Shown here: positions 1 to 6,486 of the stretch, piece after piece | Position numbering within the stretch: the first letter of the stretch is position 1 | Layout: every line of letters starts with the position of its first letter | NCBI GenBank assembly: GCA_934394665.1 | Contig: CAKRRS010000073.1 | Coordinates: forward strand, 1 to 13,905 | Source: an uncultured Acetatifactor sp. | GTDB taxonomy: Bacteria; Bacillota; Clostridia; Lachnospirales; Lachnospiraceae | Length of the DNA: 13,905 nt | Direction: 5' to 3' | Notes under the pieces: generated by a model | Databases searched by the model: none | What the model was told of the DNA's origin: nothing | The model's input: the letters and a program-made list of their open reading frames with translations, nothing else | Position numbers and translations under genes: made by a program

Positions 1-741
1 GAGCCGTTCGCTCTGTGGGTTATCGAGTCCGCTAAGGATATCAGCAAGGAGTTCCCTCTTCCCGATGCAGGACTTCCCGTGATCTTCACTGATAACCAGA
101 AGCCTTACAAGCAGAGAAAAGTTCGTATTCTGAACGGTGCACATACCTCTTTCGTACTGGCTTCCTATCTGTGCGGCAACGATATCGTAAGAGAGTCCAT
201 GCATGATGATGACATCCGCAACTTCATGCTGAAGACCATCTATGATGAAGTGATCCCTACCCTGTCTCTGCCTGAGGAAGAGCTGAAGCAGTTTGCGGGT
301 GAGGTTGTAAACCGTTTCGACAATCCTTATGTAGACCATGCACTGCTTGCTATTTCCTTAAACTCCGTATCCAAGTGGAGAGCAAGATGTATGCCCAGTT
401 TGCTTGGTTATGTTGAGAAGACCGGCAAGCTTCCCGCTCATCTGACCTTCTCCATCGCAGCACTGATGGCATTCTATACCGGCACCGAGATCCGCGATAA
501 GGCTCTGATCGGTCACAGAAACGGTCAGGAATACAACATCATGGATGACAAGGCAGTTCTGGAGTTCTTCGCAGCGAACTGTGAGAAGGATACTAAGACA
601 TTCGTAACCGCATTCTTAGGCAACGAGAACTTCTTCGGCCAGGATCTGAACAAGGTTCCCGGACTTACCGATGCAGTTGTAGCATACCTGGATGATATCA
701 AGGCAAATGGCATGAGGGCAGCATTATGCAAGATTTCTTAA
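1..741 (+). CDS. uxaB: Tagaturonate reductase (altronate oxidoreductase), C-terminal part, 5' truncated by the window
   Basis: This is the last 246 residues of an NAD-dependent enzyme that reduces D-tagaturonate to D-altronate in galacturonate catabolism. The reading frame is open from base 1 (EPFALWVIES...), so the gene begins upstream and its N-terminal Rossmann domain is missing. The segment is the C-terminal substrate domain of polyol-type long-chain dehydrogenases. The family active-site pattern K-x4-N-x2-H is present in KVRILNGAH, as K40, N45 and H48 of the visible part. The adjoining KPYKQRK and the later RFDNPYVDHALLAISLNS segment are typical of UxaB rather than of mannitol or fructuronate enzymes. 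The altronate dehydratase gene starts inside its last codons, so the two are translationally linked. Fructuronate reductase (UxuB) is the main alternative, but the altronate dehydratase partner favours UxaB. Confidence 0.9.
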   Translation, partial: EPFALWVIESAKDISKEFPLPDAGLPVIFTDNQKPYKQRKVRILNGAHTSFVLASYLCGNDIVRESMHDDDIRNFMLKTIYDEVIPTLSLPEEELKQFAGEVVNRFDNPYVDHALLAISLNSVSKWRARCMPSLLGYVEKTGKLPAHLTFSIAALMAFYTGTEIRDKALIGHRNGQEYNIMDDKAVLEFFAANCEKDTKTFVTAFLGNENFFGQDLNKVPGLTDAVVAYLDDIKANGMRAALCKIS

Positions 742-2219
742 AAATTAATGACAATGATAATGTAGTCGTAGCATTAAATACGATTCCTGCCGGTGAGCAG
801 ATCACAGTCTCTGTAGGTGACGGTTCTAAGACCGTTACCGCCAGAGAGGAGATCCCCGCAGGACATAAGATGGCGATTTTTGATATTCCCGAAGGCGGCG
901 AAGTCATCAAATACGGTTACCGTATCGGTAATGCAAAAGAGAACATCACAGAAGGCAGCTGGATTCATACCCATAATGTAAAGACCGCTCTGGGTGATCT
1001 GTTGGAGTACACTTACAACCCCACTCCCGTAGAGGAGAATAAGACGGAAGACGTGACGTTCATGGGCTTCCATCGTCCGGATGGCAAAGTAGGCGTTCGT
1101 AACGAGATCTGGGTCATTCCTACCGTCGGCTGTGTCAACAACGTGGCAACCGCCATCGCAAAGCAGGCAAACGCTTTTGTCAAGGGCAGCGTGGAAGAGG
1201 TGATTGCATTCCCTCATCCTTACGGATGCTCCCAGATGGGCGATGATCAGGAGCATACCCGTAAGATTCTGGCAGACCTGATCAATCATCCCAATGCAGG
1301 TGGTGTGCTGGTACTGGGACTGGGCTGTGAGAACAGCAATATTGATGTATTAAAGCCTTATATCGGTGATTATGATGAGAACCGTGTGAAATTCCTGGTA
1401 TGCCAGGAGCATGAAGACGAGATCGCAGACTCCGTAGAGGTTATCAAGGGTCTGATCGATTATGCTTCCAAGTTCGAGAGAGAGCCCATCAGCGTCAGCA
1501 AGCTGGTGATCGGTATGAAGTGCGGCGGCAGTGACGGACTGTCCGGTATTACCGCCAATCCTCTGGTAGGACGTTTTTCCGATCTGCTGATTTCTAAGGG
1601 TGGTACCACTATCCTGACCGAGGTTCCCGAGATGTTCGGTGCAGAGACGATCCTGATGAACCGTTGTGCAAATGAGGAACTGTTCCACCAGACCGTAGAT
1701 CTGATCAATGACTTCAAGAATTACTTCAAGAGTCACAACCAGACCATCTACGAGAATCCTTCACCGGGTAATAAAAAGGGCGGTATCTCCACTCTGGAGG
1801 ACAAGTCCTTAGGATGTACCCAGAAGTCCGGAAGCGCTCTGGTCAAGGGCGTATTGCAGTACGGCGATACGGTGAAGACTCCGGGACTGAACCTGCTGTC
1901 CGCACCGGGCAATGACCTGGTAGCAGCTACCGCACTGGCAGCCGCAGGAGCACATATCGTATTGTTTACCACAGGACGCGGAACACCTTTTGCTTCCCCG
2001 GTTCCTACCATGAAGATCGCTACCAACTCCCGTCTGGCAGGCAAGAAGTCCAACTGGATCGACTTCAACGCAGGCGTACTGGTAGAGGATAAGACCATGG
2101 AAGAAGAGACCAGGGCACTGTTTGATCTGGTAGTGGAGACTGCTTCCGGCAAGCAGGTATGCAGCGAAGCAGCAGGCTTCCATGATATGGCTATTTTCAA
2201 ACAGGGTGTAACTCTGTAA
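726..2219 (+). CDS. uxaA: Altronate dehydratase (D-altronate hydro-lyase)
   Basis: A 497-residue cytosolic enzyme expected to dehydrate D-altronate to 2-keto-3-deoxy-D-gluconate with a divalent metal, usually Fe2+. Residues about 1-80 form the SAF-type N-terminal domain, ending in a TEGSWIHTHNV segment. A short linker leads to the catalytic domain from about residue 110. Recognisable family blocks are HPYGCSQMGDDQEHT (H164, C168), GLGCENS, KCGGSDGLSG, STLEDKSLGCTQKSG and the C-terminal GRGTPFASPVPTMKIATN (from G417). The length is normal for full-length UxaA, in which SAF and catalytic parts are fused. The ATG overlaps the end of uxaB by 16 bases and has GAGGG at 714-718, seven bases upstream, which supports this start and coupled translation. 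A hairpin-T terminator candidate follows at 2235-2277. Galactarate dehydratase is the nearest alternative, but the uxaB neighbour argues for altronate. Confidence 0.95.
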   Translation: MQDFLKINDNDNVVVALNTIPAGEQITVSVGDGSKTVTAREEIPAGHKMAIFDIPEGGEVIKYGYRIGNAKENITEGSWIHTHNVKTALGDLLEYTYNPTPVEENKTEDVTFMGFHRPDGKVGVRNEIWVIPTVGCVNNVATAIAKQANAFVKGSVEEVIAFPHPYGCSQMGDDQEHTRKILADLINHPNAGGVLVLGLGCENSNIDVLKPYIGDYDENRVKFLVCQEHEDEIADSVEVIKGLIDYASKFEREPISVSKLVIGMKCGGSDGLSGITANPLVGRFSDLLISKGGTTILTEVPEMFGAETILMNRCANEELFHQTVDLINDFKNYFKSHNQTIYENPSPGNKKGGISTLEDKSLGCTQKSGSALVKGVLQYGDTVKTPGLNLLSAPGNDLVAATALAAAGAHIVLFTTGRGTPFASPVPTMKIATNSRLAGKKSNWIDFNAGVLVEDKTMEEETRALFDLVVETASGKQVCSEAAGFHDMAIFKQGVTL

Positions 2220-2234
2220 GTAATAAGTAAGAAA

Positions 2235-2277
2235 CGGCGTTCTTTTGTTACACATTGTGCAGGAGGACGCCGCTTTT
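2235..2277 (+). terminator. Intra-cluster hairpin with short T run (likely partial terminator)
   Basis: CGGCGTTCTTTT (2235-2246) pairs with AGGAGGACGCCG (2261-2272): six Watson-Crick pairs at the base, then a mix of G-T wobbles and pairs. The loop is 14 bases, followed by TTTT (2274-2277). It lies 15 bases after the uxaA stop and ends just before the AGGAGG of the next gene at 2281. The T run is short, so partial read-through into the downstream genes is plausible. Confidence 0.6.
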
Positions 2278-2290
2278 GATAGGAGGATAT

Positions 2291-2764
2291 ATGACAGCAC
2301 AGGAAATCAAGGCACTTCCCCGTACAGCGGAAGGAATCTTTGACTTAAAAAAAGTGCAGACGGAGATGGGACTGCAGAATATCTATCAGGCTGCGGACAG
2401 AATCTATCCTGTATATGCGGCATTTGAGACCACAGAGAATAAAAAAGAGGGCTATCCGGATATCATGGCGCAGATGCGTGTGCTGAAAAAACATGCTGAG
2501 GCAGAGTTTACCCCGGAGAACGGCGCTTTCTATACCGCGGCAATGCTGCACACCGTAGAGCAGATCAGCCCTGAGATCTATGAAAATTACAGAGAACTTC
2601 TGGACGATTTTCGTGAGGCGGTAAAACGTATGTTGGAACAGTATTATGATGCAAAAACGAAAAAATTCGCTATGACTGACACAGAAAGAGAAATATTCTG
2701 TGATGCAGTGAGAAAAGCATGCGCAGAGTATTTACTGTTGACTGAAAAATATCAGATGTGCTGA
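2291..2764 (+). CDS. Small protein resembling a reduced GH88/GH105 (unsaturated rhamnogalacturonyl hydrolase-like) protein; function unknown
   Basis: A 157-residue cytosolic-looking protein without signal peptide or membrane segment. ATG 2291 is chosen because a perfect AGGAGG (2281-2286) sits five bases upstream; a GTG start at 2255 has no comparable site and would begin inside the preceding hairpin. I do not recognise it with certainty. Three stretches resemble, in order, landmarks of GH88/GH105 hydrolases: YPVYAAFETTENKKEGYPDI (about residues 42-61), the helix FYTAAMLHTVEQISPEIYENY (the xxWYxMALVDTxDxMSxxxYxxY region of that family), and a closing helix ending in LLTEKY. Full GH105 enzymes are about 350-380 residues, so most of the barrel and the acidic catalytic positions appear to be absent. 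The pectin context (GH28 24 bases downstream) agrees with this reading. It may be a decayed enzyme, a repurposed small protein, or unrelated. Confidence 0.6.
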   Translation: MTAQEIKALPRTAEGIFDLKKVQTEMGLQNIYQAADRIYPVYAAFETTENKKEGYPDIMAQMRVLKKHAEAEFTPENGAFYTAAMLHTVEQISPEIYENYRELLDDFREAVKRMLEQYYDAKTKKFAMTDTEREIFCDAVRKACAEYLLLTEKYQMC

Positions 2765-2788
2765 TGACGCAATGAAAGGAAACAACAC

Positions 2789-4345
2789 ATGGAAATCAAC
2801 CATATCATGCATACTGCCCGCAGCGCGACCATAGAGATCGCGGACGGCGGCAGATATTTTACAAAACAGCCCGTGGAATTACGCATCGACGGCGAAGCGG
2901 TGATGACCACGGACAAGACCATTACTTCCCTGTACGGACTGAAACCGGATCGGAAATACACGGTTGAGGCATTTATAAACGGAGAAAAACAGGGAGAAGT
3001 CTCCTTCAAGACAGATTACGAATATGTAACCCTGGATGTAACCAGATTCGGCGCCAGGGGTGACGGCGAGCATGATGATACGCACTTTATCCAGGCAGCT
3101 ATCATGGCATGCCCTGCAAGCAGCAGAGTCTATTTCCCGGCAGGAACTTACCGTATCACCAGCCTGTTTTTGAAGAGTCATATCCGCATCGAACTGGCGG
3201 AAGGCGCAGAACTGAAAGCATTTACCGACAGAGAGAAATTCCCTACCTTCCCCGGTATGATACAGAGCTATGATGAGACCGACGAGTACAATCTCGGTAC
3301 CTGGGAAGGCAACCCGTTGCCTATGTTTTCCGGCATTATCTGCGGTATCGGCGCAGAGGACGTGGTGATCTACGGACAGGGTAAGATCAACGGCAATGCT
3401 TCCAAAGAGAACTGGTGGAAGAATCCCAAGGTCATGAACATTGCGTTCCGTCCCAGACTGTTTTTCATCAGCGGATGTAAAAATGTGACCCTGCAGGGCG
3501 TGACATTCTGCAATTCCCCGTCATGGACGCTGCATCCGTATTTCAGCAACGATCTGAAATTCATCGGCGTAACGGTACAGAATCCCAGCGATTCCCCGAA
3601 TACCGACGGACTGGATCCCGAATCCTGCAAAAATGTGGAGATCCTGGGTGTGCGTTTTTCTCTGGGAGACGACTGTATCGCAGTCAAGAGCGGCAAAATC
3701 TACATGGGCAAAAAGCACAAGACCCCTTCCGAGAATATCCATATCCGTCAGTGCCTGATGGAGAATGGTCACGGTGCGGTAACGTTGGGCAGTGAGATGG
3801 CAGGCGGTGTGGTAAATCTGACGGTGGAAGATTGTATTTTCCGTCATACCGACAGAGGACTGCGTATCAAGACCCGCCGAGGCAGAGGCAAGGATGCAAT
3901 CTTAAGCAACATCGTTTTCCGGAACCTGACACTGGAGCATGTCATGACGCCCCTCGTGGTGAACTGCTTCTATTTCTGCGATCCCGACGGCAAGACAACG
4001 TATGTACAGTCCAGAGATGTGTACCCTGTGGATGACAGAACCCCCCAGGTGAAGAAGATGGTATTCGAAAATATGGAATGCACCAATTGCCATGTGGCAG
4101 CAGCTTATTTTGACGGACTTCCGGAGCAGAAGATCGAAGAAATCTATATGAAGAATATCTCCATCAGCTATGCGGAAGATGCAAAATGCGATGTACCCGC
4201 CATGTCCGAAGGAGTGGAGAAGAGCAGCAGACGCGGTCTGTTTGCAAGAAATGTTGCAAAACTGACGTTAGATAATGTAAAGATCGAAGGACAGACCGGA
4301 GAGGCTTATGAGCTGGAAGGCGTGGACGAGCTGATCCGGCGCTGA
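2789..4345 (+). CDS. Glycoside hydrolase family 28 protein (polygalacturonase / galacturan 1,4-galacturonidase type), no signal peptide
   Basis: A 518-residue pectin-degrading enzyme expected to cleave alpha-1,4-galacturonide (or related rhamnogalacturonan) bonds by inversion. Residues about 10-75 look like a beta-sandwich (fibronectin III-like) N-terminal domain; from about residue 80 (VTRFGARGDGEHDDT) the right-handed parallel beta-helix starts. All four GH28 signature sites are present: NTDG (271-274), GDDC (D294 and D295), GHG (327-329, H328) and RIK (359-361). The catalytic acids D273, D294 and D295 are therefore intact. The N-terminus (MEINHIMHTARS) has no signal peptide, so the enzyme should act inside the cell on imported oligogalacturonides, probably as an exo-enzyme. 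AAAGGA at 2775-2780 precedes the ATG. It lies between the small GH105-like gene and an isomerase gene in a uxaA/uxaB cluster. Substrate (homogalacturonan, xylogalacturonan or rhamnogalacturonan) cannot be fixed from sequence alone. Confidence 0.92.
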   Translation: MEINHIMHTARSATIEIADGGRYFTKQPVELRIDGEAVMTTDKTITSLYGLKPDRKYTVEAFINGEKQGEVSFKTDYEYVTLDVTRFGARGDGEHDDTHFIQAAIMACPASSRVYFPAGTYRITSLFLKSHIRIELAEGAELKAFTDREKFPTFPGMIQSYDETDEYNLGTWEGNPLPMFSGIICGIGAEDVVIYGQGKINGNASKENWWKNPKVMNIAFRPRLFFISGCKNVTLQGVTFCNSPSWTLHPYFSNDLKFIGVTVQNPSDSPNTDGLDPESCKNVEILGVRFSLGDDCIAVKSGKIYMGKKHKTPSENIHIRQCLMENGHGAVTLGSEMAGGVVNLTVEDCIFRHTDRGLRIKTRRGRGKDAILSNIVFRNLTLEHVMTPLVVNCFYFCDPDGKTTYVQSRDVYPVDDRTPQVKKMVFENMECTNCHVAAAYFDGLPEQKIEEIYMKNISISYAEDAKCDVPAMSEGVEKSSRRGLFARNVAKLTLDNVKIEGQTGEAYELEGVDELIRR

Positions 4346-4366
4346 TGTAACGAGCGCACGCTATAG

Positions 4367-4392
4367 TACGACAAACATAAAAGAATACGACA
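4367..4392 (+). repeat. Two direct copies of TACGACA upstream of the isomerase gene
   Basis: TACGACA occurs at 4367-4373 and 4386-4392, 19 bases apart start to start, in the 75-base gap between the GH28 and isomerase genes. This spacing is near two helical turns and could fit a dimeric regulator, but seven-base repeats may be chance. No convincing promoter is seen in this gap, although a TATAGT hexamer without a -35 overlaps it. Confidence 0.25.
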
Positions 4393-4420
4393 CAAGAGCC
4401 GTAATCGGAATGGAGAAAAA

Positions 4421-5257
4421 ATGCAGTTAGGAATCCGTTTACATGATACGAAAAAGCTTCCTTTTGAGGAGCGTATTGCAAATGTCCATGAGCTTGGCTT
4501 TGTCTGCGGACATCTGGCCCCCGGTAAGGTGATCACCGAGTTCCCTACTACCGATGAAGCATTGACCCCGGGACTTGCCATGTACATGAAAAATGTATTT
4601 GCCAAAAATCACGTGGATGTTGCGGTACTGGGATGTTACTTGAACCTGGCAAATCCGAATCCGGAACAGCTGGCCAAGATCACACATCGTTATATGGCAC
4701 ATATCCGCTTTGCATCATGGCTTGGCTGCGGCGTCGTGGGAACCGAGACCGGTGCCCCCAATGAGACTTATACCGCAGTACCCGAGTGCCACAGTGAAGA
4801 AGCACTGCAGACCTTTATCACCAATCTGCGCCCTGTTGTAAAATACGCAGAACAGATGGGCGTTGTACTGGCCATCGAACCGGTATGGAAGCATATCGTG
4901 TATGATCCGAAGAGAGCCAGAAGCGTACTGGATGAGATCGCATCTCCCAATCTGCAGATCATCCTGGACCCTGTGAATCTGCTGGATTACTGCAATTACA
5001 AGGATCAGGTGGCAATCGTGGACGAGGCAATCGATCTGTTAGGTGAGGATGTCGCTATGGTACACCTGAAGGATTTCATCCCCGAGGACGGGAAACTGAG
5101 ATCCGTAGGCTGTGGACTGGGTCAGATGGATTATACTTCCGTATTGAAGTTCATGAAAGAGCGCAAGCCCTTTATCCATGCGACACTGGAAGACACCACG
5201 CCGGAAAATAATGTGCAGGTGAAAAATTTTATTCAGGGACTCTATGACAATCTGTAA
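4421..5257 (+). CDS. Sugar phosphate isomerase/epimerase family protein (xylose isomerase-like TIM barrel)
   Basis: A 278-residue cytosolic protein of the AP-endonuclease-2 / xylose isomerase-like TIM-barrel superfamily, whose members interconvert ketoses, ketose phosphates or inosose-type substrates with a divalent metal. The expected metal-binding residues lie at strand ends: E153 (AIEPVW), D183 (IILDPVN), H215 (MVHLKD) and E257 (HATLEDT). The length is normal for a single-domain family member. GGAG at 4412-4415 supports the ATG. It is the last gene of the pectin cluster, 75 bases after the GH28 gene, so a role in uronate or pectin-derived sugar metabolism is likely (for example a 3-epimerase-type step), but the substrate cannot be told from the sequence. 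An extended -10 promoter candidate lies within its final codons and directs transcription onwards. Confidence 0.8.
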   Translation: MQLGIRLHDTKKLPFEERIANVHELGFVCGHLAPGKVITEFPTTDEALTPGLAMYMKNVFAKNHVDVAVLGCYLNLANPNPEQLAKITHRYMAHIRFASWLGCGVVGTETGAPNETYTAVPECHSEEALQTFITNLRPVVKYAEQMGVVLAIEPVWKHIVYDPKRARSVLDEIASPNLQIILDPVNLLDYCNYKDQVAIVDEAIDLLGEDVAMVHLKDFIPEDGKLRSVGCGLGQMDYTSVLKFMKERKPFIHATLEDTTPENNVQVKNFIQGLYDNL

Positions 5258-5271
5258 AGATATGTTATACT
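5244..5271 (+). promoter_or_regulatory. Sigma-A type promoter with extended -10 at the 3' end of the isomerase gene
   Basis: ATGACA (5244-5249, five of six to TTGACA), a 16-base spacer and TATACT (5266-5271) preceded by TGT give an extended -10 promoter. The predicted start is about 5278. The -10 overlaps a perfect 7-bp inverted repeat, ATACTCT-TACG-AGAGTAT (5267-5284), which could be an operator or simply a hairpin. What follows is a short leader that ends in the terminator at 5321-5363. Confidence 0.5.
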
Positions 5272-5277
5272 CTTACG

Positions 5278-5363
5278 AGAGTATTCCCAGTAAAACAGTA
5301 GGAACAATAGAAGTAATTGCGAGAGGACACATGGGAGACTTAGAATCCCGTGTGTCCTTTTTC
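5278..5363 (+). ncRNA. Candidate small RNA or attenuated leader upstream of tcdA
   Basis: From the predicted start near 5278 to the T run at 5362 the transcript would be about 85 nucleotides and has no convincing coding sequence. It contains a TCCCA (5285-5289) that could pair with TGGGA (5332-5336) in the 5' arm of the terminator, giving a possible mutually exclusive anti-terminator. It matches no riboswitch or small RNA consensus that I recognise. The alternative is an attenuator in the 5' leader of tcdA, whose start codon is 158 bases after the T run. This call rests only on promoter and terminator patterns. Confidence 0.35.
5321..5363 (+). terminator. Intrinsic terminator
   Basis: AGGACACATGGGA (5324-5336) pairs with TCCCGTGTGTCCT (5346-5358): 13 pairs with a single T-G wobble, loop GACTTAGAA, then TTTT before a C at 5363. 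It is a strong hairpin and ends either the isomerase transcript or the short transcript starting near 5278. Confidence 0.8.
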
Positions 5364-5520
5364 GTGCCGGAGGATGCTATTAATTTTTTGTGACAGGATG
5401 CGATTGGAAATTCTCAAAACAGGATTTTTATAGTGCGGAAATCGCTTATTGGGATGTGCTTTCACAGAAGAAGATGATGGGATTCTCAATATAATATTAG
5501 AAGAAAAGGATTGCACGCAT
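5364..5520 (+). other. AT-rich upstream region of tcdA with weak promoter candidates
   Basis: Two possibilities for the tcdA promoter are visible. TTGGAA (5404-5409) lies 19 bases before TATAGT (5429-5434), a spacer that is slightly long. TATAAT (5490-5495) has no acceptable -35 and would start transcription only about 20 bases before the ATG. Neither is convincing alone. No gene is seen here. Confidence 0.3.
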
Positions 5521-6279
5521 ATGTTAAACGAATTTTCCAGAACTGAATTATTGATCGGCAAGGAGGCAATGCAGCGCCTGTACGGAGCGAGAGTGGCGGT
5601 ATTCGGTATCGGCGGTGTCGGCGGCTACGTAGTGGAAGCCCTGGCGCGCAGCGGTGTTGGCGCTTTTGACCTGGTGGACGATGACAAAGTATGTCTGACC
5701 AATATCAACCGGCAGATCATTGCCACCCGGAAGACCATCGGTAAATACAAAGTGGATGTCTGCGAGGAACGGATCCATTCTATCAATCCGGAGGCAAAGG
5801 TGACGGTGCACAAGTGCTTCTACCTGCCGGAGACAGCGGATCAGTTCGATTTTACCCAATATGATTATGTCGTGGATGCGGTGGATACCGTGACGGCGAA
5901 GCTGGAGATCATTATGCAGGCGAAGGCTGCGGACGTTCCCGTTATCAGCTGCATGGGCGCCGGCAACAAGCTGGATCCGACTCAGTTCCACGTAGCGGAT
6001 ATTTACAAGACCACCATGTGCCCCTTGGCAAAGGTCATGCGCAGAGAGCTGAAAAAGCGCGGTGTGAAGAAGCTTAAAGTGGTATATTCCACCGAAGCTT
6101 CCGTAAAGCCTCTGGAAAACATGGAAAACAGCTGCAGAACCGGCTGTGTATGCCCTCCCGGTTCCACTCATAAATGTACCGACAGAAGAGCTATCCCCGG
6201 AAGCATTTCTTTTGTTCCGTCTGTAGCGGGACTGATCCTGGCAGGGGAAGTGATCAAGGATCTGATTGCGGAAAAGTAA
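5521..6279 (+). CDS. tcdA: tRNA threonylcarbamoyladenosine dehydratase
   Basis: A 252-residue ThiF/E1-like enzyme expected to use ATP to cyclise t6A37 of ANN-decoding tRNAs to ct6A. It opens with FSRTELLIG, a TcdA hallmark, followed by the nucleotide-binding glycine motif GIGGVGG (29-35) and the LVDDDKVCLTNINRQ segment of the E1 superfamily. The C-terminal GSISFVPSVAGLILAGEVI is also typical. Four cysteines (C205, C209, C211, C219) are clustered in CRTGCVCPPGSTHKC; this looks like the form seen in Gram-positive relatives and might bind metal, which is an inference. ATG 5521 is preferred over an upstream ATG at 5449 because AAAGGA (5505-5510) lies in front of it and the family starts at this FSR segment. 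The extra 24 residues have no family character. It is a housekeeping gene unrelated to the pectin genes. Confidence 0.92.
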   Translation: MLNEFSRTELLIGKEAMQRLYGARVAVFGIGGVGGYVVEALARSGVGAFDLVDDDKVCLTNINRQIIATRKTIGKYKVDVCEERIHSINPEAKVTVHKCFYLPETADQFDFTQYDYVVDAVDTVTAKLEIIMQAKAADVPVISCMGAGNKLDPTQFHVADIYKTTMCPLAKVMRRELKKRGVKKLKVVYSTEASVKPLENMENSCRTGCVCPPGSTHKCTDRRAIPGSISFVPSVAGLILAGEVIKDLIAEK

Positions 6280-6327
6280 GGGATTCTACAACAACTGCAC
6301 AAAAATGTCACAAATTGAAAAATTCAG

Positions 6328-6356
6328 TTGAGTCGAAGACAATGGTGCGGTATAAT
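6328..6356 (+). promoter_or_regulatory. Sigma-A promoter for the chemotaxis receptor gene
   Basis: TTGAGT (6328-6333), an exactly 17-base spacer and a perfect TATAAT (6351-6356). Transcription should start near 6363, giving a leader of about 124 bases before the ATG at 6487. It is not a sigma-28 flagellar-type promoter. Confidence 0.8.
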
Positions 6357-6369
6357 TCTTGTATATATT

Positions 6370-6467
6370 TGATACTTACGGATGGTTTCGTACCGGGTGC
6401 TCTCACAGGCCGGTCTGATCTGCGTATATCCGGGCAGTATCATAAATCTTGGGTATTACAAGGGTAC
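6370..6467 (+). promoter_or_regulatory. Foldable 5' leader of the chemotaxis receptor mRNA; unclassified
   Basis: Nested pairings: TGATACT (6370-6376) with AGTATCA (6436-6442), seven pairs; CGGAT (6379-6383) with ATCCG (6428-6432); and ACCGG (6392-6396) with CCGGT (6410-6414). A competing pairing joins GTACC (6390-6394) with GGTAC (6463-6467), immediately before the AAAGGAGG ribosome site (6468-6475). Such mutually exclusive arms near a ribosome site suggest translational control or a riboswitch-like leader. The sequence does not fit the cyclic di-GMP type I consensus (no CACGCACAGGGCAAACC-like core). A plain unstructured leader with chance pairings remains possible. Confidence 0.4.
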
Positions 6468-6486
6468 AAAGGAGGTTGCTTTATTC

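Noticed and set aside
774..1289. Open frame of 171 codons on the minus strand inside uxaA
   Set aside because: It is antisense to a well-recognised gene, has no ribosome site or family motifs, and its composition follows from the uxaA codons. The same holds for the other minus-strand frames, such as 5548-6171 and 1809-2300.
2255..2290. Earlier GTG start for the small GH105-like gene
   Set aside because: It would begin inside the terminator-like hairpin; the ATG at 2291 has a perfect AGGAGG five bases upstream.
5331..5393. Twenty-codon reading frame ATG...TGA with GAGAGGA nearby
   Set aside because: It overlaps the 13-pair terminator hairpin, the ribosome-site spacing is short, and the peptide shows no recognisable feature; probably chance.
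6370..6467. Cyclic di-GMP type I riboswitch before the chemoreceptor
   Set aside because: The conserved CACGCACAGGGCAAACC-like core and receptor/tetraloop features are not present, so the leader is left unclassified.
6382..6486. Upstream ATG that would extend the chemoreceptor by 35 residues
   Set aside because: It lies inside the predicted structured leader with no ribosome site, while ATG 6487 follows AAAGGAGG.
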